Assembly (NCBI GenBank): GCA_000436755.1
Contig: FR887289.1
Span: 14,692 to 27,497, forward strand
DNA: 12,806 bases
Direction of reading: 5' to 3'
Source: Clostridium sp. CAG:253
GTDB taxonomy: Bacteria > Bacillota > Clostridia > Lachnospirales > Lachnospiraceae
Shown: piece after piece, positions 6,734 to 12,806 of the stretch
Position numbering within the stretch: the first letter of the stretch is position 1
How the letters are laid out: the number at the start of each line of letters is the position of its first letter
Made by a program: the position numbers and the translations under genes
The notes under the pieces: generated by a model
The model's database searches: none
The model's input: only the letters and a program-made list of their open reading frames with translations
What the model was told of the DNA's origin: nothing

Positions 6734-8119
6734 TTACTGCAACGGTATTCTCACTGTAACGGTAGTTCCTACCCCTTTTTGCGAACTGTATTCCAATGTT
6801 CCGTCATGTTTTTCAACTATTTTCTGGCAAAGTGATACTCCAAGTCCTGTCCCTCCCTGCTTTCTGCTTCTTGACTTATCAACACGATAAAACGGCTCTT
6901 TTATCTTTTCAATTTCCTCCTGATTCATTCCGCAGCCGTTGTCCTCAACCTTAAAAACAGTTTCATTCTCAGTTTCATATACATATGTATTGATTTTTCC
7001 ATATTCATCCGTTGCCCTGAATGCATTTTCAAATATATTCCTAAGCAGCATTTCCAATAGCTGCTCATCACCAAACAGCCTGTCTGTTTTAACATCCCAC
7101 TTTGCATCAATGCGTTTATCCGCAAATCTCTTTTTCTGCCAGTCTGCAAGCACATCTGTAAATTTCTTCATATTGATATTTTCTTTTTTTATGTCGGAAT
7201 GTCTTATCACAGCAAGATCGAGCAGTTCATATGACATATTCTGCATACGTCTGGCTTCATTCCCGATAAACTCCAGGCATTCCATTCTTTCATCCTCAGA
7301 AATTTTTGCTCTCTCCATGTACTCAACAAAACCGCAAATACCCGTTACCGGCGTTTTCATTTCATGCGCAAGATTATCAATAAACCACTGTTTTCTCTCG
7401 GTCTCATCCATAATCTGTTTCATGTTTTTTTCTATTGTCTCCGCCATGATATTTATGTTCTTCCCAAGGACAGCCAATTCATCATTTCCCTTTATGTCAG
7501 TTCTCGTTTTCAAATCGCCGCCCGCCATCTTTTTAACTGTCTCATTCAGATTTACAACAGGTTTTATGCATTTCTTTAAAACAAACACCATAAATATCGC
7601 CATAATAATTGATATTGCGACACTTCCAACCGCATAATAAATTCTGATATTTTTCCACATACTGTCTAAGTTATATAAAGTTTTTTCATATCCGAAATAA
7701 TAAATTGTTTTTCCGTATTTTTGTACCTTAAAAACCATCAGTCTTGTATGACCGTCTATATAACATTTAACAACTTTATTATCTGTAATATTTTTTTGCT
7801 GATATTTAAAATGTGATTTATCCGAATAATAGATTTTCTTTTTATTCTTTCCTTCCCACAATCCCAGTTCAATTTTTTGCTGCTTATAATAATTTGTGTA
7901 CTTCTGAATTGTTTTTTTTATGTCTGTATCCTGCATCTGGGAACTCTGAATTTCACCGTAAATCTGGTCTATTATCATTCCAAAATCCCCTATTGCCTGA
8001 TTTTTCTCTGCTTGAATGTTCTGTCTGTATGTAATACCAAACAATAAATATATTGCAATGTTAAGAATTATCAATATAGGTACTATAAGCACAATATACA
8101 ATTTCTGCCACAGTTTCAT
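6734..8119 (-). CDS. Sensor histidine kinase with HAMP domain
   Basis: I place the start at 8119 (MKLWQKLYIVLIVPI) because a strong GAGGGGAG site precedes it. An upstream ATG at 8161 would overlap the regulator gene and lacks such a site. The 461-residue product has a membrane segment at about residues 5-28, an outside sensor region of about 130 lysine- and tyrosine-rich residues with no recognised fold, and a second membrane segment at about 161-181. A HAMP linker follows (KPVVNLNETVKKMAGGDLKT). Phosphoacceptor H252 is in NLAHEMKTPVTGICGF, the N box is near N365 (NIFENAFRA), the G1 box is DNGCGM near 393, then EPFYRVD and the G2 box GGTGLGVSL near 422. All catalytic motifs are intact. It sits 16 bases after its regulator and just before the exported paralogs. 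Confidence 0.93.
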   Translation of the reverse strand: MKLWQKLYIVLIVPILIILNIAIYLLFGITYRQNIQAEKNQAIGDFGMIIDQIYGEIQSSQMQDTDIKKTIQKYTNYYKQQKIELGLWEGKNKKKIYYSDKSHFKYQQKNITDNKVVKCYIDGHTRLMVFKVQKYGKTIYYFGYEKTLYNLDSMWKNIRIYYAVGSVAISIIMAIFMVFVLKKCIKPVVNLNETVKKMAGGDLKTRTDIKGNDELAVLGKNINIMAETIEKNMKQIMDETERKQWFIDNLAHEMKTPVTGICGFVEYMERAKISEDERMECLEFIGNEARRMQNMSYELLDLAVIRHSDIKKENINMKKFTDVLADWQKKRFADKRIDAKWDVKTDRLFGDEQLLEMLLRNIFENAFRATDEYGKINTYVYETENETVFKVEDNGCGMNQEEIEKIKEPFYRVDKSRSRKQGGTGLGVSLCQKIVEKHDGTLEYSSQKGVGTTVTVRIPLQ

Positions 8120-8135
8120 AGCCGACTCCCCTCTT

Positions 8136-8786
8136 TCATTCTGTTTCCAATCTGTAGCCAAGTTTATTTATCGTACAGATTTTCTTTTCAAGTCCAAGCT
8201 TTTTTCTGAGCTTTCTTATATGTACGTCAACCGTCTTTGTATCTCCCATATAATCCCATCCCCATGCAAGTTCAAGAAGTTTCTCCCTTGACATCGCCAT
8301 GTTTCTGTTTAAAATAAGCACTTCCAAAAGTTCATATTCCTGTGGTGCAAGCTGCACCCTCTCTCCATTTTTAAAAACGTCGTGTCTGTCAAGATGTACC
8401 TCAACATCACTTATCCTAAAAACATCATCATTCTTTTTCGTTCTGCGCAGAACCACGTTTATCCTTGCAATCAATTCAAGAATTTCAAAAGGCTTTACAA
8501 TATAGTCCTCCGCCCCTATTGACAACCCATGCAGCTTGTCATCAAGTTCTCCTTTTGCAGTCACAAAAATAACAGGTACATCTTTAGTCTTTTCCATGAC
8601 TTCAAATCCCGACATTCCGGGTAGCATTACATCCAGCAGTACCAAATCGAAATCACCCTTTTCAATCATTTCAAGACCTTCCCTGCCATCATATATTTGT
8701 GTGCATTTATGACCGACCATCTTTAAATTTCTTGCAACCATCTCATTTATAGTAGTATCATCTTCCACAATTAAAATATTTGCCAT
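8136..8786 (-). CDS. OmpR/PhoB-family response regulator
   Basis: A 216-residue regulator. The receiver domain has E8/D9/D10, phosphoacceptor D52 (LVLLDVMLPG), T76 (IFVTAK) and K98 (YIVKPF). A linker of about ten residues leads to a winged-helix domain with LAPQEYELLEVLI, the recognition-helix text TKTVDVHIRKLRKKLG and the closing hairpin INKLGYRLETE. A GGGAG site upstream (about 8794-8800) supports the start. It is the first gene of a minus-strand operon with its kinase. Likely targets are the two exported paralogs downstream and possibly the divergent Cys-rich gene. I found no convincing -35/-10 pair for this gene in the divergent gap, although AT-rich TATATT and TAATAT boxes are present. 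Confidence 0.93.
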   Translation of the reverse strand: MANILIVEDDTTINEMVARNLKMVGHKCTQIYDGREGLEMIEKGDFDLVLLDVMLPGMSGFEVMEKTKDVPVIFVTAKGELDDKLHGLSIGAEDYIVKPFEILELIARINVVLRRTKKNDDVFRISDVEVHLDRHDVFKNGERVQLAPQEYELLEVLILNRNMAMSREKLLELAWGWDYMGDTKTVDVHIRKLRKKLGLEKKICTINKLGYRLETE

Positions 8787-8880
8787 TTATTTTCTCCCTC
8801 AAAAACTTTGTTTTTCGCTCTTACAATTTCCCTTTTAAATCACTTTTACTTAATATTAACATAATATAGTAACCAAATGA

Positions 8881-8910
8881 TTAACACATTTCATCTTAAT
8901 TTCATATAAT
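8881..8910 (+). promoter_or_regulatory. Candidate promoter of the Cys-rich small gene
   Basis: TTAACA (8881-8886) and a perfect TATAAT (8905-8910) are separated by 18 bases. The -10 box lies within the start of the 25-base repeat that recurs at the right edge of the window. Transcription would begin about 30 bases before the start codon. Confidence 0.6.
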
Positions 8911-8926
8911 GATGCAAGGGACAAAA
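8902..8926. repeat. 25-base intergenic repeat, copy 1
   Basis: Twenty-three of 25 bases match copy 2 at 12775-12799. The shared core is ATGATGCAAGGG, followed by A or T and then CAAAA. It lies between the divergent regulator and Cys-rich genes. The mirror reading on the minus strand is CCCTTGCATCAT. Confidence 0.75.
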
Positions 8927-8949
8927 ATCTCAGGAGGTTGTTTTGTATT

Positions 8950-9132
8950 ATGTATCTCAAAAACTGTATCAAAAAAGCAACACAATACAACTGCTGTCTC
9001 GACAGAAAAGCCATATGCATGAAACGCTCATGGGACGATGTTTCAAAAATGCTCGACACTTTCTGTGACTGTAAAAAATGCAGCAGCTGCAAAGCCTGCA
9101 AAAAGCGTTCCAAATGTAAATGCAGGCATTAA
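8950..9132 (+). CDS. Small cysteine- and lysine-rich protein, function unknown
   Basis: The 60-residue product starts MYLKNCIKKATQYNCCLDRK. It has 11 cysteines at positions 6, 15, 16, 23, 39, 41, 44, 47, 50, 56 and 58, and it is strongly basic. The C-terminal third is the most striking, with C-x-C, CxxC and CxxC spacings (CDCKKCSSCKACKK) followed by CKC. There is no signal peptide. AGGAGG at 8932-8937 is strong but 12 bases from the ATG, which is longer than usual. A TTG at 8938 would have no spacing. The spacing of cysteines suggests metal or Fe-S/zinc binding, or a metallothionein-like buffer. A cysteine-rich peptide precursor is another possibility, but no modification enzymes are nearby. 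It may be co-transcribed with the HAD gene 72 bases downstream, since no terminator lies between them. Confidence 0.72.
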   Translation: MYLKNCIKKATQYNCCLDRKAICMKRSWDDVSKMLDTFCDCKKCSSCKACKKRSKCKCRH

Positions 9133-9204
9133 CTTATTTTCACAGACATGTTAAAATAAAAATATATAAAATAAATTTAAAAAATATTTATACAGGAGAA
9201 AAAA

Positions 9205-10050
9205 ATGTTTACGCCAAAACTTATAGTCACCGATTTAGACGGAACTGCTTTAAAAAACAACAAAGATATAGCAGACGAAACCATAGCCGCATTTGAAAAC
9301 TGCCGAAAAAAAAGCATTCATGTTGCCATTGCAACTGCGAGATATATCGGAGGTGCTGCATATTACGCAAATAAACTTCATGCTGATTTCCAGATACTTA
9401 CAGACGGAACACTTGTATATCAGAACGGTAAACTTATATATTCCCGGACAATGTCTGTAGACATGACAAATAATATTATTGATGAACTTAAAAATTACGG
9501 TTACACCTCACACATAGCAATCCCTACAACAACAGCACTTTACAGATACCCTTACAACCCTGATGACTCCTCCACTAATGACAATACTCCTGCCAAAGCT
9601 GCAAAAAAGTCCAGTGATACACTCAACCTTAACGATATAAAACAAGACCATTCTCCCGGAATTTCATTTGATATAGACAAACCTTTTCCGGAAGAAGCCT
9701 GCAAAATTGTCGCACACATCTCCTCTGACAATGACGCAAAAGCTATCGCCGATAAATGCGGCTGCGCATATTTTCATTATCGTGGAGAGGATACATACAC
9801 TTTTTTCCACAAAAAGGCAAGCAAACTTGATGCAATTCAACAAATTGCCGACTTTATTAACATTTCACTTGATGATATTTGTGCATTTGGTGATGATATA
9901 AACGATATAGAAATGATAGAACATTGCGGATATGGTGTCGCAATGGAAAACTCACTTGATATTGTAAAAGAAAAAGCAGACTTTGTTACTTTGTCAAATG
10001 AAGAAAATGGAGTTGCTAAAGCATTATCGCAAATAATTGACATACGATAG
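9205..10050 (+). CDS. HAD superfamily phosphatase, Cof (IIB) type
   Basis: A 281-residue soluble hydrolase. Motif I is DLDGT with nucleophile D10 and acid/base D12. Motif II is T44 in IATARY, where most Cof proteins read ATGR. Motif III is K207 in ASKLDAI, and motif IV is GDDINDIEM with D230 and D231 for magnesium. The middle part forms the IIB cap. It contains a low-complexity, Ser/Asn/Lys-rich insertion of about 30 residues (near 115-145), longer than the usual cap loop. AGGAG at 9194-9198 fixes the start. The family removes phosphate from sugar phosphates, nucleotides or pyridoxal phosphate, and the exact substrate cannot be read from sequence. It converges on rplL, with a shared terminator between. 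Confidence 0.9.
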   Translation: MFTPKLIVTDLDGTALKNNKDIADETIAAFENCRKKSIHVAIATARYIGGAAYYANKLHADFQILTDGTLVYQNGKLIYSRTMSVDMTNNIIDELKNYGYTSHIAIPTTTALYRYPYNPDDSSTNDNTPAKAAKKSSDTLNLNDIKQDHSPGISFDIDKPFPEEACKIVAHISSDNDAKAIADKCGCAYFHYRGEDTYTFFHKKASKLDAIQQIADFINISLDDICAFGDDINDIEMIEHCGYGVAMENSLDIVKEKADFVTLSNEENGVAKALSQIIDIR

Positions 10051-10106
10051 TGTACATAAAAAACTTGGTTCACTCAAATTTATCCCATATTGCCCTGAGA
10101 ACAAAG

Positions 10107-10152
10107 TTAAAAAAATACCCCACCGGATTTCTCCGATGAGGTATTTTTATTT
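10107..10152. terminator. Terminator of rplJL, also usable by the HAD gene
   Basis: On the minus strand ATACC-T-CA-T-CGGA pairs with TCCG-G-TG-G-GGTAT around a GAAA tetraloop. The two G:U wobbles make the stem continuous in that RNA. A T run follows (10115-10109). On the plus strand the same two positions are C/A mismatches, so the hairpin is weaker there, although a T-rich tail (10142-10152) is also present. Confidence 0.88.
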
Positions 10153-10196
10153 TGCCATTCCGACAATAAATACTTTGCTTATAAAAGCTCAGTAAA

Positions 10197-10562
10197 TTAT
10201 TTAAGTGTAACCTTAGCACCTTCAGCTTCGATCTTTGTCTTAATGTCTTCAGCTTCATCTTTAGAAGCACCTTCTTTAAGAACCTTAGGAGCGCCGTCAA
10301 CAACTTCCTTAGCTTCCTTAAGTCCTAAACCTGTTACTTCACGAACAACCTTGATAACCTTAACTTTGTTTGGTCCAACTTCTGTAAGCTCTACGTCGAA
10401 CTCGTCTTTCTCAGCTGCTCCGTCAGCACCTGCTGCACCTGCTGCAACTACAACACCTGCTGCTGCAGAAACACCAAATTCTTCCTCACAAGCTTTTACT
10501 AAATCATTTAATTCTAAAACTGTCATGCCTTTGATAGCATCGATAAATTCCTGAGTTGTCAT
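10197..10562 (-). CDS. rplL: 50S ribosomal protein bL12 (L7/L12)
   Basis: A 121-residue stalk protein. The N-terminal helical part (residues 1-32, [20 protein letters not shown]) forms dimers and binds L10. An alanine- and glycine-rich hinge lies at about 33-51. The globular C-terminal domain (from about 52) has the conserved [35 protein letters not shown] text that contacts translation factors. Several copies per ribosome recruit elongation factors. A GGAGG site at 10574-10570 supports the start. It follows rplJ by 99 bases and ends before a strong terminator. In most Firmicutes rpoB comes next, but here the next gene is an unrelated convergent HAD phosphatase. Confidence 0.98.
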   Translation of the reverse strand: MTTQEFIDAIKGMTVLELNDLVKACEEEFGVSAAAGVVVAAGAAGADGAAEKDEFDVELTEVGPNKVKVIKVVREVTGLGLKEAKEVVDGAPKVLKEGASKDEAEDIKTKIEAEGAKVTLK

Positions 10563-10602
10563 CTCATTACCTCCATAATAAATATATTTTATAAATTCGT
10601 TG

Positions 10603-10646
10603 CATCAGTTTAACTGATGTAGTTTCTTTGGAAACCTACTGTTTCC
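10603..10646 (-). other. Two hairpins in the rplJ-rplL spacer
   Basis: In the 99-base spacer the minus-strand RNA can form GGAAAC-AGTAG-GTTTCC (10646-10630) and then CATCAGT-TAA-ACTGATG (10619-10603). Neither is followed by a T run, so they are not intrinsic terminators. They could be RNA-processing or stability sites that help set the higher L12 to L10 ratio. That role is inference. Confidence 0.55.
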
Positions 10647-10661
10647 TTTTCGTTCAAATAA

Positions 10662-11162
10662 TTAAGCCTCTGCAGCTCCATCACCCTTTTCAGCGATCTG
10701 ATTAAGAACACGAGCAAGATTTGTGATAGGTGACTGTAAAGAACCAAGTAACTTGGAAATAAGTTCCTCTCTTGAAGGGATGCTTGCAAGAGCCTTAACA
10801 CCATCAACATCATAAAATGTACCTTCAACTACTGCACCCTTGAACTCAAGTGCTTCAGCTTCTTTTGCAATGTTGTTAAGGATTCTGATAGGAGCAGTTG
10901 CATCCTCTTTTGAAATAGCGATAGCAGATGGTCCGTCAAGTAAATCATCTAACTGAGCAAAATCAGTTCCTTCAAAAGCACGCTTCATAAGTGTGTTCTT
11001 GTAAACTTTGTACTCACATCCTGCCTCTCTAAGTCCTTTACGAAGCTTTGTATCCTGCTCTACTGTAAGTCCACGATAATCTACAAGTACAACAGTTGCA
11101 GCGCCTTCAACCTTTGCCTTAATCTCATCAACTATAGGCTGTTTGATTTCAACTTTTGCCAT
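10662..11162 (-). CDS. rplJ: 50S ribosomal protein uL10
   Basis: A 166-residue protein, normal for the family. It starts MAKVEIKQPIVDEIKAKVEG, continues with VVLVDYRGLTVEQDTKLRKGLREAG and YKVYKNTLMKRAFEGT, and ends in a helical region (SPITNLARVLNQIAEKGDGA) that carries L12 dimers. L10 binds 23S rRNA at the base of the stalk. The L10-L12 complex also binds the leader of its own mRNA to limit synthesis, and that leader is present directly upstream. AGGAG at 11175-11171 supports the start. Confidence 0.98.
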   Translation of the reverse strand: MAKVEIKQPIVDEIKAKVEGAATVVLVDYRGLTVEQDTKLRKGLREAGCEYKVYKNTLMKRAFEGTDFAQLDDLLDGPSAIAISKEDATAPIRILNNIAKEAEALEFKGAVVEGTFYDVDGVKALASIPSREELISKLLGSLQSPITNLARVLNQIAEKGDGAAEA

Positions 11163-11263
11163 GAGTAAGTCTCCTTTCCTGGGTTTTCCCCATAATATCC
11201 ACTGCAGACAGACATATAATTTGCTCTGTAAAGTAAACTATTATAAAACAGCTTCTTTCAGAC

Positions 11264-11303
11264 AAAATAAAAAACCTCGCCGCATAATTCAAGCCGAACG
11301 AGG
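11264..11303 (-). terminator. Attenuator terminator in the L10 leader
   Basis: On the minus strand CCTCG (11303-11299) pairs with CGAGG (11279-11275). The stem is extended by G:U pairs and weak inner pairing, and a T-rich tail follows (11274-11264). It lies about 100 bases before rplJ, so it works as a premature terminator. Confidence 0.85.
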
Positions 11304-11400
11304 TGAAAATAATTCATATAGAAATTCATCTTCCTCGGTAGGCGTTTGTACTTACACCGGTTCACCGGCACCTACTGTCTACGGCAGTGCGTCCTGCAAT
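11264..11400 (-). promoter_or_regulatory. L10 (rplJ) leader, autoregulatory RNA
   Basis: The minus-strand transcript carries the ribosomal protein L10 leader fold. GTAGG (about 11375-11371) pairs with CCTAC (about 11343-11339) around an internal CCGG-TGAA-CCGG hairpin. CGAGG (11337-11333) follows, and then the attenuator. In this known regulator class the L10-L12 complex binds the folded leader. The CGAGG arm can pair with CCTCG (11303-11299), which would block the terminator hairpin. This gives a visible antiterminator/terminator switch. Confidence 0.9.
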
Positions 11401-11416
11401 TCACAGAACAAAAACA

Positions 11417-11446
11417 ATGTTACCACAGTTTAAATATGTATGTCAA
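11417..11446 (-). promoter_or_regulatory. Promoter of rplJ-rplL
   Basis: On the minus strand a perfect TTGACA (11446-11441) is followed after 18 bases by TAACAT (11422-11417). It sits just ahead of the L10 leader. Its -35 box is only about 30 bases past the stop codon of the CLC gene, with no terminator visible between them. Confidence 0.75.
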
Positions 11447-11476
11447 GTACTTTTTCATATTTAATAATCTCCGCAC

Positions 11477-12745
11477 TTACTCCCTCGCCTTTCTATTTAT
11501 ATATTCAGCCTTATATTTAGAATAAACTATAGTCTGGTCATGATACAGCCCATAATATCCGGACAAAAGATAACTAACGCTTATGGCAATAAGAAAGAAT
11601 GGAACCGCTTCATATCCAAAAAGCTCAAATGCTATGAGCATTGAAGTTATAGGACAGTTTGTTACACCACAGAATACAGCCATCATGCCAACTGCTGCAC
11701 AAAGTGATGGAGAAATTCCAACTATACCTCCAAACAGGCAGCCAAAAGTTGCTCCTATAAAAAACGACGGTACTATTTCGCCACCCTTAAAACCGGCCTC
11801 AAGAGTCAATGCTGTAAAAATCATCTTCCATATAAACGCCATTGGATTCACTTTTCCGCCAATTGCCCTGACTATAACAGGTACACCTGCGCCCATATAA
11901 TCATCAGTATGTAATATTACAGTTAAAATAATAATTATAATACTTGAAAAAACAATTCTTACATACGGATTTTTTATTTTCTCTCTATATAAATCACCCA
12001 GCCCGTGAAGTACCATACAAAAAACAACACTTATAGCCGCACAGCACATTGCCAGTACAATTATTTTTAAACTCGGAACCAATTGAAACTGTGGCATATG
12101 TAAAATATTAAATGTATTCGGTCCAATTCCAATATGCGTTGCAAATTTTGAAGCAATCAACGCCGCAAATACACACGGAACAAGCGCAGCATAATACATA
12201 ACACCGACACTCACTACCTCCATTGAAAATATTGATGCCGCTATAGGCGTTCCAAATATCGCTGAAAATGCAGCACTCATGCCACACATGACAACAATTC
12301 TTCTGTCTTTTTCGTCAAATCGAAATAATCTACCAAGCTGATTGCCTATACTTCCCCCAAGCTGCAATGCAGCTCCCTCTCTGCCGGCAGAACCACCTAA
12401 GAAATGCGTTATTATAGTAGAAATAAAAATAAGCGGAGCCATTTTGAACGGAATTTCACTCTCAGCATGAATTGTAGATAAAACAAGATTTGTTCCCTTA
12501 TCATTTTTGTATTTAAAAATTCCATATAAAGCAACAATCACAATGCCACCTAAAGGCAGTGCAAATATTATCTCCGGATGCTGCGTTCTGATTTCAGTAA
12601 CAACTCTCAAGCAATAAGCAAACAATGTACTGAATGAACCTACAACAATCCCGACTATAGCCGAAAAAACTCCCCATCTTATAAATCTGTATATATTTTT
12701 ATAAATTCTTGATATATAAAACTTTATCATCTGATATTTTTTCAT
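11477..12745 (-). CDS. CLC-family anion transporter with non-canonical selectivity motif
   Basis: A 422-residue multi-pass membrane protein of the CLC family. The helix F motif is GGSAGREGAALQLGG, with E123 as the gating glutamate. The helix N motif is FKGGEIVPSFFIGATFG, and near the end comes FCGVTNCPITSMLIAFE, then SGYYGLYHDQTI. The family includes chloride channels and anion/proton antiporters. The usual chloride-binding GSGIP is replaced by GTNLV (residues 84-88, followed by LSTIHAE). From memory this layout is closer to the CLC clade that includes fluoride/proton antiporters, where a GNNLI-like motif occurs, than to ClC-ec1. No fluoride riboswitch is visible in the 61 bases upstream. The AAGGAA site is about 12 bases from the start, which makes it weak. 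Anion preference is undecided. Confidence 0.87.
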   Translation of the reverse strand: MKKYQMIKFYISRIYKNIYRFIRWGVFSAIVGIVVGSFSTLFAYCLRVVTEIRTQHPEIIFALPLGGIVIVALYGIFKYKNDKGTNLVLSTIHAESEIPFKMAPLIFISTIITHFLGGSAGREGAALQLGGSIGNQLGRLFRFDEKDRRIVVMCGMSAAFSAIFGTPIAASIFSMEVVSVGVMYYAALVPCVFAALIASKFATHIGIGPNTFNILHMPQFQLVPSLKIIVLAMCCAAISVVFCMVLHGLGDLYREKIKNPYVRIVFSSIIIIILTVILHTDDYMGAGVPVIVRAIGGKVNPMAFIWKMIFTALTLEAGFKGGEIVPSFFIGATFGCLFGGIVGISPSLCAAVGMMAVFCGVTNCPITSMLIAFELFGYEAVPFFLIAISVSYLLSGYYGLYHDQTIVYSKYKAEYINRKARE

Positions 12746-12774
12746 TTTTTCAATTATTCCTTTTTATTATTTTC

Positions 12775-12799
12775 TCATATGATGATGCAAGGGTCAAAA
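12775..12799. repeat. 25-base intergenic repeat, copy 2
   Basis: Matches copy 1 (8902-8926) at 23 of 25 bases, including ATGATGCAAGGG. It lies 30 bases upstream of the CLC start codon and begins with the palindrome TCATATGA. The window ends 7 bases beyond it, so any longer element or inverted partner would be cut off. Confidence 0.75.
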
Positions 12800-12806
12800 G
12801 CAGATA

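Noticed and set aside
6939..7637. A 232-codon plus-strand frame resembling a hydrophobic protein
   Set aside because: It is the complement of the histidine kinase, whose domains are all intact, and it has no supported start.
8950..9132. A SCIFF-type or other radical SAM-modified peptide precursor
   Set aside because: The cysteine spacing and lysine-rich tail do not fit SCIFF as I know it, and there is no radical SAM enzyme or transporter nearby.
10243..10554. A 103-codon plus-strand frame rich in Ser, Thr and Ala
   Set aside because: It is the complement of the Ala/Gly/Glu/Lys-rich rplL gene.
12746..12806. A fluoride riboswitch upstream of the CLC gene
   Set aside because: The 61 available bases show no crcB-type conserved core, only the 25-base repeat and an AT-rich stretch. 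Sequence beyond the window would be needed.
1..12806. A CRISPR array, prophage or insertion sequence
   Set aside because: No regularly spaced repeats, transposase, integrase or structural phage genes were seen on either strand.

Overview
The window looks like chromosomal DNA from a low-GC Gram-positive bacterium of the class Clostridia, most likely Lachnospiraceae. The evidence is the AT-rich sequence, strong GGAGG-type ribosome binding sites, TTGACA-type promoters, an L10 (rplJ) leader with a Firmicutes-style attenuator, and the protein families present. The family-level placement is inference. No phage, insertion sequence, integrase or CRISPR array is visible.

Layout. 1-546 (-): start of a YitT-family membrane protein that runs off the left edge. 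711-783 (-): a lone tRNA-Lys(CTT) with its own promoter and terminator. 960-2755 (+): a two-component pair that closely resembles VanR/VanS, followed at 2956-3831 by a membrane-anchored C39-like cysteine peptidase whose upstream region carries repeated AGTACAACG boxes. No vanH/A/X-type genes are present. A bidirectional terminator separates this block from a convergent short-chain dehydrogenase (3843-4604, -). Next on the minus strand is a candidate functional module. An OmpR-family regulator (8786-8136) and its histidine kinase (8119-6734) are followed by two tandem paralogous exported proteins of unknown function (6625-5723 and 5701-4730). A 22-bp-phased direct repeat, a plausible operator, lies between the kinase and the paralogs. 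Divergent from the regulator is a 60-residue protein with 11 cysteines (8950-9132, +), then a Cof-type HAD phosphatase (9205-10050, +). The right end holds rplL and rplJ (-) under a complete L10 leader/attenuator and its promoter, and then a CLC-type anion transporter (11477-12745, -) with an unusual selectivity motif.

How the genes may work together. The VanRS-like pair probably senses an envelope signal, and the adjacent peptidase is its most obvious candidate target. The second two-component system is positioned to control the two paralogous exported proteins. Its divergent intergenic region also carries the Cys-rich gene's promoter and one copy of a 25-bp intergenic repeat, whose second copy lies upstream of the CLC gene at the right edge. 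The rplJL pair is autoregulated in the standard way but is not followed by rpoB.

The most novel-looking parts are the regulator/kinase/twin exported protein module, the Cys-rich small protein and the shared intergenic repeat.
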